From Myxococcota bacterium (GTDB lineage: Bacteria > Myxococcota_A > Polyangia > Polyangiales > Polyangiaceae): a stretch of DNA of 64,000 bases. The DNA lies in NCBI GenBank assembly GCA_963169915.1, contig CAUJEM010000166.1, forward strand, positions 62,001 through 126,000, in the 5' to 3' direction. The notes under the pieces were generated by a model. It ran no database searches and was not told where the DNA came from. It worked only from the letters and a program-made list of their open reading frames with translations. Position numbers and translations under genes: made by a program. Positions 56,383-64,000 of this stretch are shown here, in pieces. Numbering within the stretch: the first letter of the stretch is position 1; every line of letters starts with the position of its first letter.

Positions 56383-56838
56383 ATGCCTGGCTCATGGCTC
56401 CGTGGCTTGGCCTTCGAGCGCCGCTGGCTCGTCGCGCTGTTCGAGCTGCTCATCCCCGCGGAGGCGGATCCGCGCTTTCGACTCGGCGCGAAGGACGCGC
56501 CGATGCACCGCTACGTCGACGAGCTGCTGCGGCTCGCGCCGCTGAAATTCGTGCTGGGCCTGCGCGCCAGCGTGTGGCTCTTGCAGCTCTCGCCGCTGGT
56601 GCTCCTGCTGCGCCCCACGCTGCTGCTCGCGCTGAGGCCCTCGGAGCAATACGGCGTGCTCGACCGCCTGCGCGGCAGCGAGGTGTACCTGCTGCGGGAG
56701 CTGCCGCTGCTACTCAAGACCATCGGCTGCCTGGGCTTCTGCGGGCTGCCCGAGGTGCAGGCGCAGCTCGGCATCCAGCCCCGCGACGCGACGCCGCCCG
56801 CTTGGGCTGCTGCGCACGGCGAGCAGGGGCGCTCATGA
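56383..56838 (+). CDS. Small partner protein of the GMC oxidoreductase
   Basis: The 151-residue product is mainly helical. It has an LFELLIPAEADPRF start and ends with LLKTIGCLGFCGLPEVQAQLG. Similar small proteins next to GMC dehydrogenases act as a subunit or chaperone (compare the gluconate 2-dehydrogenase subunit 3 group), but the match here is by position and general shape only. Its stop overlaps the start of the GMC gene (ATGA), which supports a joint role. No signal peptide is clear. Confidence 0.65.
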   Translation: MPGSWLRGLAFERRWLVALFELLIPAEADPRFRLGAKDAPMHRYVDELLRLAPLKFVLGLRASVWLLQLSPLVLLLRPTLLLALRPSEQYGVLDRLRGSEVYLLRELPLLLKTIGCLGFCGLPEVQAQLGIQPRDATPPAWAAAHGEQGRS

Positions 56839-58361
56839 GTGGCGCCATCCTCCAGCTCCAGGACGTGTGCGAGCGCCGCGAGGTGACCGACAGCGCGGAC
56901 GTGGTCATCGTCGGCACGGGCGCCGCCGGTGCCACGGCGGCGCGGGTGCTCACCGAGGCCGGCCTCGACGTCATCCTCGTGGAGGAGGGGGAGCACGTGC
57001 CAACCGCGGAGCTGCGCTCGGACATGCTCGCCAGCTTCCGGCGCCTGTGGCGAGACATGGGCTTTCAGGTCGCCGAAGGGCGCGCCTTCACGCCCATCTT
57101 GCAGGGGCGCTGCGTGGGCGGCACCACCGCCATCAACGGCGCCATCATCCACCGGCTGCCGGAGGTCATCCACCAGCTCTGGTGTCGAGACCACGGCGCG
57201 GGGGACTTCTTGCCCTACGCCAAGCTCCAGCGCGTGTACGACCAGCTCGACGAGGAGCTGGCGGTCGGCGCCGCCCCGGAGGCCATCCTCGGAGGCAATA
57301 ACCGGCTGATGCGCGCGGGCATCGAGGCCTGCGGCTGGCAGGGCAACCTCATCCGCCGCAACGTGCGCGGCTGCGAGGGCACGTCGCACTGCAATCAGGG
57401 CTGCCCGAACGCCCGCCGCCAGAGCATGAACAACAGCTACGTGCCGCGCGCGGTGGCGAGCGGCGCGCGCGTGTACGCCACGTGCCGCGCCGAGGGGCTG
57501 CTGCGTGAGCGCGGGCGCGCCGCGGGCGTCGTCGGGCGCTTTCGCCTGCCGCTCGGGGGTCCCCCGGGGCCGCGGCTGCGAGTGCACGCGCGGCGCGCCG
57601 TCATCGTGGCGGCCAGCGCCATCCAGACACCGCTGCTGCTCGCGCGCGCGGGGGTCGGCGGCTCCTCCGGGCTGCTCGGCCAGCGCCTCCAAGCACACCC
57701 CGGCGGCGCCATCATGGGCTTGTTCGACGAGCCCGTCCGGCCCTGGTTCGGGGCGACGCAGGGCTATGAGAGCACGCACTTCTGGCCGGAGCGCATGAAA
57801 TTCGAGGCGGTGAGCATGCCGCTCGAGCTCGGGGCGGCGCGCCTGCCCGGGATCGGCCCGGCGCTGATGCGCCAGCTCGGCGCCTACGGCCACGTCGCCA
57901 CCTGGGGCGTGCAGGTGCGGGCGCGCGCGCACGGCAGCGTGCGCCCGGGGCTCTTCGGCGGCACCAGCATCCGCTACGACATGACGGACGAGGACGTCCG
58001 CACGCTCAAGCTCGGGCTTCGGCGCGTGAGCGAGGCCATGTTCGCCGCCGGCGCGCGCGAGCTGCTGCCCGGCATCCACGGCTTGCCGGAGCGCATCACC
58101 AGCCTGGACGGGCTGGCCGCGCTGGAGTCCCTGCCGGACGATCCACGGCGCTTTCACTGCATCGCCGCGCACCTCTTCGGCACCGCGGTGATGGGCACGG
58201 ATCCGCGCGGCAGCGTGGTCGCGCCGGATGGCTCGGTGCACGGCCTGCCAGGGCTCTACGTGGCAGACTCCAGCCCCTTCCCCACCAACTTCGGGGTCAA
58301 CCCCCAGCACACCATCTGCGCCTACGCCTGGCTCGTGGCCGAGCGGCTCGCCGGAGGATGA
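56835..58361 (+). CDS. GMC-family FAD-dependent oxidoreductase
   Basis: The 508-residue product binds FAD through VVIVGTGAAGATAA (near residues 23-36) with the GMC blocks GRCVGGTTAINGAIIHRLP and the C-terminal VADSSPFPTNFGVNPQHT, which holds the catalytic His. A Cys-rich stretch, CEGTSHCNQGCPNARR, is typical of membrane-linked long-chain or sugar dehydrogenase members. The substrate (alcohol, sugar or sterol) cannot be read. It begins four bases inside the end of its small partner gene. There is no export signal on this protein. Confidence 0.88.
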   Translation: MSGAILQLQDVCERREVTDSADVVIVGTGAAGATAARVLTEAGLDVILVEEGEHVPTAELRSDMLASFRRLWRDMGFQVAEGRAFTPILQGRCVGGTTAINGAIIHRLPEVIHQLWCRDHGAGDFLPYAKLQRVYDQLDEELAVGAAPEAILGGNNRLMRAGIEACGWQGNLIRRNVRGCEGTSHCNQGCPNARRQSMNNSYVPRAVASGARVYATCRAEGLLRERGRAAGVVGRFRLPLGGPPGPRLRVHARRAVIVAASAIQTPLLLARAGVGGSSGLLGQRLQAHPGGAIMGLFDEPVRPWFGATQGYESTHFWPERMKFEAVSMPLELGAARLPGIGPALMRQLGAYGHVATWGVQVRARAHGSVRPGLFGGTSIRYDMTDEDVRTLKLGLRRVSEAMFAAGARELLPGIHGLPERITSLDGLAALESLPDDPRRFHCIAAHLFGTAVMGTDPRGSVVAPDGSVHGLPGLYVADSSPFPTNFGVNPQHTICAYAWLVAERLAGG

Positions 58362-58391
58362 GCGCGCCCGAGCAGTCCCCGTGAACTCCCA

Positions 58392-58419
58392 GTAGCACGG
58401 ACGCCTTAGTTCGTGCTAC
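58392..58419. promoter_or_regulatory. Inverted repeat directly before the TonB receptor gene
   Basis: GTAGCACG (58392-58399) and CGTGCTAC (58412-58419) are perfect 8-base arms with a 12-base spacer, ending one base before the first GTG start. It is the only structured element in the 58-base gap after the GMC gene. It could be an operator, perhaps for a metal sensor, or a hairpin that covers the ribosome site. Confidence 0.5.
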
Positions 58420-60576
58420 GTGGGCGCCGTGCGACGCTTGCTCCCCTCCCTGGCCCTGCTGCTGCTCGCCGAGCACGGCTGGGCGGCCGACGTCGACGCC
58501 CCGGGGAGGCTGACCGGGGAGCCTGACGTTCCCCCCTCCTCGGCGCTGGCCCAGCCTCCGGCCCCGGAGCCCGAGACCGCGCCCGAGCCGTTGGAAGAGG
58601 TCACCGTCGACGCAGCGCCGCGGACGGAGCCCCACGCGCCCAGCGGCACGGTGGTGCCGCGCCGGGTGCTGGAGCTGGCTCCGCAGCGCAGCGCGGACAG
58701 CCTGCTGCGCTTCGCGCCGGGCCTGACGCTCTCCCGCCACGGCGGCGAGGGCAAGCCCGCCCAGCTGCTCTACCGCGGCTTCGACGCGGCCCACGGGCAG
58801 GATCTCGAGGTGACGCTGGGCGGCCTGCCCCTCAACGAGGTGTCCAACCTCCACGGCCAAGGCTACGTGGATCTCGGCGGGGTGATGCCGGAGGCGGTGG
58901 AGCGGCTGCAGCTCGAGCCCGGCCCCTACGACGCTCGGCAGGGGGACTTTGCGGTGGCGGGGAGCCTCGGCCTGGAGCTGGGCTGGGCGGAGCCCGGCCT
59001 CACCACGCAGCTCTCCGTCGGGAGCTTCGCCGAGCGGCGGCTGCTGCTCGGCTATCGCCCGAAGGACGCACCCTCCGGCACGTTCGCCGCGTTCGAAGCG
59101 CACGCCAGCGACGGCTACGGCAAGAGCCGCGCCTCGCGTCGGAGCGGCGCCCTCGCGCAGTGGGAGCACCGCCTGGGCGACGTCTCGCTCCGGCTGCTCG
59201 GCGGCGCGCACACGGCGCGCTTCGACAGCGCGGGCGTGCTGCGCCTCGACGACGTGGAGCAGGGGCGAGTGGATCGCTGGGGCAGCTACCTCCCCGGCTC
59301 GGGCGGGGACTCCTCGCGCTTCTTCTTCGGCGCGGAGCTCCGCGACGGCGGCCGGGAGGGCAGCGCCTCTTTGATGCCGTTCATCCAGCAGCGCTCGCTG
59401 CGCCTACGCAGCAACTTCACCGGCTTTCTCGTGGACCCCGCGCACGGCGACGCGCTGCAGCAGACCGAGCGGCGCACCACGCTCGGCCTGCGCGGCAGCT
59501 ACGGCGTGGCGCTCCCGCTGCTCTCGGCGCGCGACCGGCTCGAGGCCGGACTCTACGCTCGCAGCGACGCCATCGAGCAAGCTCAGCTCCGACTCGCCGC
59601 CGCGGACGACAGCGTCGTGACGAGCGAGGTCGACGCCAGCGTCAGCGCGCTCGATCTCGCCGGCTGGCTCGAGCTGCGCGTGCATCCGCTCTCCTGGCTG
59701 GCGGTGCGCGCTGGCCTCCGCGCCGACGGCCTCGGCTTCGCCACGCAAGATCACGGCGGGCACGCCCACGGCGCCGAGGAGCACGCCGGAGGCCACGCGC
59801 GCTCGGCGCAGGGCACCCACCTCGGCAAGAAGGCCGATCTCGTCGCCGCGCTCGGCGCCGGCTTCAGCGCGGTGCTCGCCTACGGCGAGGGCTTCCGCTC
59901 GCCCCAGGCGCGCTCGCTCGGCGACGGGGAGCGCGCGCCCTTCGCCTCGGCGCGCTCGGGAGAGCTGGGGCTCCGCTACGCGGGGCGCGGGCTCTACGGC
60001 ACGCTGAGCGGCTTTCTCACGCGCCTCGACAGCGATCTGTCCTTCGACGAGACCACCGGACGCAACGAGGCCGTCCCCGGCACGGAGCGCCGCGGCCTCG
60101 CGGCGACGCTCGTGGCGCTCCCGACCGACTGGTTCACCTCCTCCACGAGCCTGACCTTCACGCACGCCGCGTTTCACTCGAGCGGCGGGCGCTTTCGAGC
60201 GGGTGACCTGCTGCCCAACGTCCCGGCGCGCGTCGCGCGGACCGATCTCGGCGTGCAGCACGTCGTGACCCGGCTCCTCGGCCGCGAGCTCCAGGCGCGC
60301 GCCGGCCTGGGCCTCGGCTACCAGGGCGGCAAGCCGCTTCCCTATGGCGAGGTCGCGCGCGACAGCGTGCTCGTGGACGGCCTGCTGGGTGCCCGACTGC
60401 AGGAGCTGGAGCTGCGGCTGGACGTCGAGAACCTGCTCGACACGGCCTGGTTCGACGGTGAGTACACCTACGCCTCGAGCTTTCGCCCGGGTGCCCAAGC
60501 CTCGCTCTTGCCGGCGCGCCACGTCAGCGTCGGCCCCCCGCGCCAGCTCCTGCTCACGCTGGCGCTCCACCTCTAG
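58420..60576 (+). CDS. TonB-dependent outer-membrane receptor with His-rich loop
   Basis: The 718-residue product has a signal peptide (to about residue 23), a Pro/Glu linker, a plug domain (RSADSLLRFAPGLTLSRHGG, then LLYRGFDAAHGQDLEVTLGG) and a beta-barrel ending in LLLTLALHL. A barrel loop near residues 445-465 is very rich in His (QDHGGHAHGAEEHAGGHAR), which suggests metal binding. It is the first gene of a three-gene run with two lipoproteins, which also carry His- and acid-rich sites. Start is GTG at 58420 or 58429. Uptake of a metal or metal complex is inferred. Confidence 0.87.
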   Translation: MGAVRRLLPSLALLLLAEHGWAADVDAPGRLTGEPDVPPSSALAQPPAPEPETAPEPLEEVTVDAAPRTEPHAPSGTVVPRRVLELAPQRSADSLLRFAPGLTLSRHGGEGKPAQLLYRGFDAAHGQDLEVTLGGLPLNEVSNLHGQGYVDLGGVMPEAVERLQLEPGPYDARQGDFAVAGSLGLELGWAEPGLTTQLSVGSFAERRLLLGYRPKDAPSGTFAAFEAHASDGYGKSRASRRSGALAQWEHRLGDVSLRLLGGAHTARFDSAGVLRLDDVEQGRVDRWGSYLPGSGGDSSRFFFGAELRDGGREGSASLMPFIQQRSLRLRSNFTGFLVDPAHGDALQQTERRTTLGLRGSYGVALPLLSARDRLEAGLYARSDAIEQAQLRLAAADDSVVTSEVDASVSALDLAGWLELRVHPLSWLAVRAGLRADGLGFATQDHGGHAHGAEEHAGGHARSAQGTHLGKKADLVAALGAGFSAVLAYGEGFRSPQARSLGDGERAPFASARSGELGLRYAGRGLYGTLSGFLTRLDSDLSFDETTGRNEAVPGTERRGLAATLVALPTDWFTSSTSLTFTHAAFHSSGGRFRAGDLLPNVPARVARTDLGVQHVVTRLLGRELQARAGLGLGYQGGKPLPYGEVARDSVLVDGLLGARLQELELRLDVENLLDTAWFDGEYTYASSFRPGAQASLLPARHVSVGPPRQLLLTLALHL

Positions 60577-60595
60577 CCCCAAGGTCCCTCCCCGC

Positions 60596-61426
60596 ATGAC
60601 CCATGTGCCCTCTCGGCCCCTGCACTGGACGCTCTTCGCCGCGAGCCTGCTCGCCGCCACGGGCGTCCTCGCCCCCTGGCTCAGCGCCTGCTCGGGCGCC
60701 GAGGACGCCACCACCGGCCGCCGCGTCACGCTCGCGACCGAGTTCTCCGCGCATCGGCCGCTCACGCAGCCGGTCGTGCTCGCGAGCGGCTGGACGCTCG
60801 AGCTGAGCGGCGGCTGGCTCGGCGTCGGCTCTCTCCACTACTTCGACGGCGCGCCGCCCATCGCCCGACGCGCCACGCCCGCTTGGCAGCAGTGGCTGCT
60901 CCCCAGCGTGGCGCACGCGCACCCGGGCCATGACCAGTCTGGCAGCCCGCTCGGGGAGATGCTCTCGCCCAGCGCGCTGGACGTCGCCGACCTGCCGCTG
61001 GCCGGCGCCGCGGGTGCCGGCGTCACGGGCGTCTACCGCTCAGCCCGCCTGACGCTCGCGCCGAGCGGCGCTCCGGAGCTCGACGGCGCGGTGGCGCGGC
61101 TGGTGGGTGTCGCCACCAAGCCGGAGCGTGAGCCGGTGCACTTCGATCTCAGCGCTGGCTTCGAGGACGTCGCCGCCAGCGCGACCAGCGCGAAAATCGA
61201 GGGTTGCCCCTTCGACGAGGTCGAGGTGAAGGGCGACGGCACCATCACGCTCAGCGTGGACGTGAGCGTGTGGGCCAGCCTGCTCGACTTCGAGGGGGTC
61301 GCCCCTGGCAGCAGCGCGGCGCCCACGCGCTTCGTCAGCGGCGACCGCCCCCGCATCGCCTTCGCCCTCGGCGTGGCGCAGCTCTCTGCGTACCGCCTCA
61401 CCTTCACTCCAACCAAGACACCATGA
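60596..61426 (+). CDS. Lipoprotein with His cluster, companion of the TonB receptor
   Basis: The 276-residue product has a lipobox (LSAC, Cys32), then a beta-rich domain. It holds a His cluster, SVAHAHPGHDQSG (near residues 103-113), and later EGCPFDEVEVKGDGTITLS. It lies 20 bases after the receptor gene and overlaps the next lipoprotein (ATGA). I recall proteins of similar pattern beside TonB receptors in myxobacteria but know no proven function. The His cluster suggests that it binds the same metal as the receptor loop. Confidence 0.72.
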   Translation: MTHVPSRPLHWTLFAASLLAATGVLAPWLSACSGAEDATTGRRVTLATEFSAHRPLTQPVVLASGWTLELSGGWLGVGSLHYFDGAPPIARRATPAWQQWLLPSVAHAHPGHDQSGSPLGEMLSPSALDVADLPLAGAAGAGVTGVYRSARLTLAPSGAPELDGAVARLVGVATKPEREPVHFDLSAGFEDVAASATSAKIEGCPFDEVEVKGDGTITLSVDVSVWASLLDFEGVAPGSSAAPTRFVSGDRPRIAFALGVAQLSAYRLTFTPTKTP

Positions 61427-62310
61427 CCCATTTCAAGCTCTTCGACCTCAGCCTCGTCCTCCCCTTGCTGGCCTTCACGCTCACCGGCTGCGGCGACGAC
61501 CCCGTCGGCGCCGGCGGGACCGGCACGGCCGCCTTCACCAGCTGGGGGGAGGAGTACATCGAGGAGGGCATCGGCCCCGACCCGGAAGGCGAAGTCGGAT
61601 TTCATGACGGCTGGTCCGTCCAGTACGACAAATTCCTGTTCACCTACCACGACATCCAGGTCGCCGACCAAGACGGCAAGGTAGGCGCCAAGCAGACGGG
61701 CTCGCTCGTGGTGGACAATGCGGTGCCCGGCGTCAAAGCGCTGCTCTCCTTCACCGAGCTCCCCGCCAAGGGCTGGAGCCAGGTCAGCTACGCGGTGCGC
61801 CCCGCCACGGCCAGCAGCGTGCTCATCGCGGGAGACCCTGCGGACCTCGCGCTCATGGTGGAGCGCGGGCTCTCCGTCTACGTGAAGGGGACGGCCACCC
61901 AAGGGGAGCGGCGGCTCACGTTCGCCTGGGGCTTCGGCTCGAGCACGGAGTACCGCGACTGCAAGTCCGAGGTGGGCGGACGCACCCAGCTCGGCATCGT
62001 GATCAAGCCGAACGTCACGGACGTCTCGGAGCTGACGACGCACGGCGATCACCTCTTTTACGACCGGCTGCGCGTCTCACCGAACCCCAGCGTCCCCACC
62101 CGCCTGCGCTTCGAAGAGCGGGCCGCCGCCGACGCCAACGGCGACGGGGAGCTCACGCTGGAGGAGCTGGACGCCGCCCCCATCGACGTCACGAAATACG
62201 ATCCCTCTGGCCTGCCCGCCACCACCTACGGGGGCTTCATGCGCCAGCTCGTGCGCAGCGTGGGGCACTTCCGCGGCGAGGGTGAGTGCACCTTGCACGC
62301 GGTGGATTGA
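61423..62310 (+). CDS. Lipoprotein with EF-hand-like site, companion of the TonB receptor
   Basis: The 295-residue product has a lipobox (LTGC, Cys23) and a beta-rich body with GWSVQYDKFLFTYHDIQVAD. A string TTHGDHLFYDRL holds two His residues. Near residues 237-249 lies an EF-hand-like loop, DANGDGELTLEEL, that could bind calcium. It starts inside the end of the preceding lipoprotein gene, so the receptor and both lipoproteins form one unit. It may pass cargo to or from the receptor at the outer membrane. Confidence 0.72.
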   Translation: MTHFKLFDLSLVLPLLAFTLTGCGDDPVGAGGTGTAAFTSWGEEYIEEGIGPDPEGEVGFHDGWSVQYDKFLFTYHDIQVADQDGKVGAKQTGSLVVDNAVPGVKALLSFTELPAKGWSQVSYAVRPATASSVLIAGDPADLALMVERGLSVYVKGTATQGERRLTFAWGFGSSTEYRDCKSEVGGRTQLGIVIKPNVTDVSELTTHGDHLFYDRLRVSPNPSVPTRLRFEERAAADANGDGELTLEELDAAPIDVTKYDPSGLPATTYGGFMRQLVRSVGHFRGEGECTLHAVD

Positions 62311-62366
62311 GCGCCGCAGCTCACGGCGCTCGCGCCCGTGGCCGAGCAGGCCTAAGCAGGCAGGGC

Positions 62367-63170
62367 GTGCACCGCGTGCTCTCTCTCTGCCTCGTGCTCG
62401 GCGGCTGCAGCGGCGGCGGCCAGGGGGCCACACCACCGCCCAGCCTCGCCGCCCTACCGCCCGCTCCGCCGCCCCCCGCTCCCGCGCCGCCCTCGGGGAG
62501 CGAGCGGGCGCTGGCCGCGCCAGACCGCCACGCGGACGACCGCCAGCAGGACGCCGCGCGCCGCGCCGAGGCGCTGCTGGCGCTCTTGCGGCTGGAGCCC
62601 GGGCAGCGGGTGCTCGAGCTGTCGGCGGGCAGCGGCACCTTCACGGAGCTGTTGGCCCGGGCGGTCGGCCCCACGGGGCGCGTCTACGCCCAGAACCCTC
62701 CCCTGGCCCTCGAGCGCGGGCTCGAGCCGGCGTGGACGGAGCGGCTCGGCCAGCCGGCGCTCGCGCGCGTCCAGCGGCTCGATCAGGACTACGCCACGCC
62801 GCTACCGCCCGAGCTCGCGCCGGTGGAGCGCGTCTGCTGGCTCTACGGCGTCCATGAGCTCGAGCGCTTCGGCGGCGAGCGGCGCGCGCTCTTCGGCCAG
62901 CTCTCCCGTGTCCTCGCCCCCGGGGGGCTGCTGCTGGTGGTGGACTTCAGCGCCGCCCCCCACCAGGACGCGCGCGTGGCGGCGCGCCTGCACCGCGTCG
63001 ACGAGGCGGTCGTCACGACGGAGCTGCTCGCGGCAGGCTTCGAGCTGCTGACGCGCTCGGACGCCCTTCGCCGCCCCGAAGATCCGCGCACCACCGTCGC
63101 GGCGCTGCCCGGGCAGTCCGAGGCCCCCGCGGACGCGTTCATCCTCCTGGCGCGCCGCCGCCCGCGCTGA
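62367..63170 (+). CDS. SAM-dependent methyltransferase-like lipoprotein
   Basis: The 267-residue product (from a GTG) has a lipobox (LVLGGC, Cys14), a Pro/Ala linker, and a class I methyltransferase fold with ELSAGSGTFTELLA (motif I), PTGRVYAQNPP, and VLAPGGLLLVVDFSA. It resembles predicted exported methyltransferases (COG4798 group). SAM is not thought to be plentiful outside the cytoplasm, so activity there is doubtful and the domain may bind another ligand. The open frame begins upstream, inside the preceding gene. It is 56 bases after the EF-hand lipoprotein and may share its transcript. Confidence 0.75.
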   Translation: MHRVLSLCLVLGGCSGGGQGATPPPSLAALPPAPPPPAPAPPSGSERALAAPDRHADDRQQDAARRAEALLALLRLEPGQRVLELSAGSGTFTELLARAVGPTGRVYAQNPPLALERGLEPAWTERLGQPALARVQRLDQDYATPLPPELAPVERVCWLYGVHELERFGGERRALFGQLSRVLAPGGLLLVVDFSAAPHQDARVAARLHRVDEAVVTTELLAAGFELLTRSDALRRPEDPRTTVAALPGQSEAPADAFILLARRRPR

Positions 63171-63232
63171 GCTCCTGCCGCGTGCTTTCCAGCCATGACC
63201 GCCGCGCCGTCGTGCTAAGCGGGAGCTGCCCC

Positions 63233-64000
63233 ATGTCCTCCCTCGAGCCCGGCTCGTCACCCGCGCTACACAGCGAAGATCTCATCGTCACGGACGTCCG
63301 CGCCATCGATCCCGAGCAGGGGCTGGACGCCGTCGTCGACGTGGTGGTCACGCGCGGCCACATCAGCGCGCTGGGCGCCGGGGCGGCGCGCCAGCTCCCC
63401 GCCGGCCAGGCGCGGCCCACGCTGGCCGGCGCGGGGCGCTGGCTCTTGCCAGGCTTCGTGGAGCTCTACGCGCACGCCCAGGAGCCCGGCGTGCCTTCGG
63501 CGCGGGCGCTCGAGGTCACGCTGCGCGCGGCGGCGGCGGGCGGCTACGCGCACGTCGCCCTCGCGCCCGAGGGGGAGCCCATCCACGACGCGCCCCACGT
63601 CACGGAGCTGCTGCTCGCCCGCGCCGCGCGGGTGGTGGGGCCCCAGCTCCACCCCATCGCCGCCCTCAGCCGCCAGCTCGCCGGCGCGGAGCTCACGGAG
63701 CTCGGCTCACTGCGAGACGCCGGCGCGGTCGCCGTCAGCGAGGGCATGCTCGGCGTCCAGTCGAGCGCGCTGCTCGGCCGCGGGCTCGACTACGCGCGCA
63801 TGGTGGGGCTCCCGCTGCTGCAGCGCTGCCACGATGCGGAGCTCGCCGGGCCCGGGCTCGTCCACGAGGGCCCCACCGCGGCGCGGCTCGGGCTGCGCGG
63901 CATCTCGCGCGCGGCGGAGGAGAGCCGTCTCGCGCGTGATCTGGTGCTCGCGCAGGAGCGTGAGGCGCCCTTTCACGCGCTGCTACTCTCGAGCGCCGGC
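63233..64000 (+). CDS. Dihydroorotase homologue, probably non-catalytic (cut by window end)
   Basis: The visible 256 residues from ATG 63233 align by pattern with dihydroorotase (pyrC). Matching parts are LLPGFVELYAHAQEPG, QLHPIAALSRQLAG, DAGAVAVSEGMLG and GLVHEGPTAARLGLRGIS. The usual metal motif L-H-V-H-L-R-E-P-G is altered: the first His is Tyr79, and the Arg is Gln83, while His81 stays. It thus looks like an inactive PyrC-type protein, which in some bacteria pairs with aspartate transcarbamoylase. The gene runs past the right edge and its stop is not seen. Confidence 0.8.
   Translation, partial: MSSLEPGSSPALHSEDLIVTDVRAIDPEQGLDAVVDVVVTRGHISALGAGAARQLPAGQARPTLAGAGRWLLPGFVELYAHAQEPGVPSARALEVTLRAAAAGGYAHVALAPEGEPIHDAPHVTELLLARAARVVGPQLHPIAALSRQLAGAELTELGSLRDAGAVAVSEGMLGVQSSALLGRGLDYARMVGLPLLQRCHDAELAGPGLVHEGPTAARLGLRGISRAAEESRLARDLVLAQEREAPFHALLLSSAG

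Noticed and set aside
54512-56395. 627-codon open frame opposite the hut-linked membrane gene
   Set aside because: Arg/Gln/Glu-rich shadow; the plus-strand frame has regular hydrophobic helices and a coupled start.
56511-58310. 599-codon open frame opposite the GMC gene
   Set aside because: Antisense to a clear FAD-binding enzyme and without any motif.

Overview
The window is 64 kb of very GC-rich, gene-dense chromosomal DNA. It most probably comes from a member of the Myxococcota (Polyangia-like, the old delta-proteobacterial lineage). The basis is the strong third-position GC bias, a 3462-residue TPR protein, a matrixin-type protease with a MYXO-CTERM-like tail, many lipoproteins with Ser/Gly/Ala-rich linkers, a PilT motility ATPase, and a TonB receptor grouped with lipoproteins. 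This is inference from content; there is no rRNA here to test it. I see no insertion sequence, prophage or CRISPR array. Four tRNA genes are present: Asp-GTC, Val-TAC, Phe-GAA and Leu-CAG.

Layout. (1) 0-16 kb: a small zinc-ribbon-like protein and the giant TPR gene (minus strand), a 50-residue membrane peptide, an arylsulfotransferase-like lipoprotein head to head with a bacterial PH-domain protein, citrate synthase, and an OmpA-family protein with calcium-binding-type repeats. (2) 16-25 kb: tRNA-Asp and tRNA-Val, then the protein quality-control block tig-clpP-clpX-lon (minus strand), a 60-residue acidic protein with its own terminator, and parA-parB. (3) 25-35 kb: glnD translationally coupled to a TPR lipoprotein, a Tat-exported protein plus matrixin protease pair, a GT-C-like membrane protein, a TetR regulator, bioB, pilT and a lipoprotein. 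(4) 35-41 kb: tRNA-Phe and an RND efflux operon (TetR, adaptor, pump) with a clear operator. (5) 40.6-48 kb: a minus-strand run of lipoprotein, XPB-like helicase, Bax1/DUF790-like nuclease and S-adenosylmethionine decarboxylase. Next to it is a DnaB/RecA-fold ATPase coupled to DNA polymerase IV. (6) 48-58 kb: a YhhN/lysoplasmalogenase family protein, a GT-C-like membrane protein, tRNA-Leu, a histidine-degradation operon (hutG-hutU-hutI, no hutH seen) that runs on into a large membrane protein, then a GMC oxidoreductase with a small partner. (7) 58-64 kb: a TonB-dependent receptor with a His-rich loop and two lipoproteins (probable metal or metal-complex uptake), a lipoprotein methyltransferase, and the start of a dihydroorotase homologue that has lost a metal ligand and a substrate arginine.

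Genes are often coupled by ATGA, GTGA or TTGA stop/start overlaps (parA/parB, glnD/TPR lipoprotein, lipoprotein/helicase, ATPase/dinB, hutG/hutU/hutI/membrane protein, partner/GMC, lipoprotein/lipoprotein). Several true starts are therefore GTG or TTG. The strongest candidates for under-described biology are the XPB-Bax1-SpeH operon, the DnaB-like ATPase-DinB pair, the TonB receptor-His-rich lipoprotein operon and the degenerate dihydroorotase.
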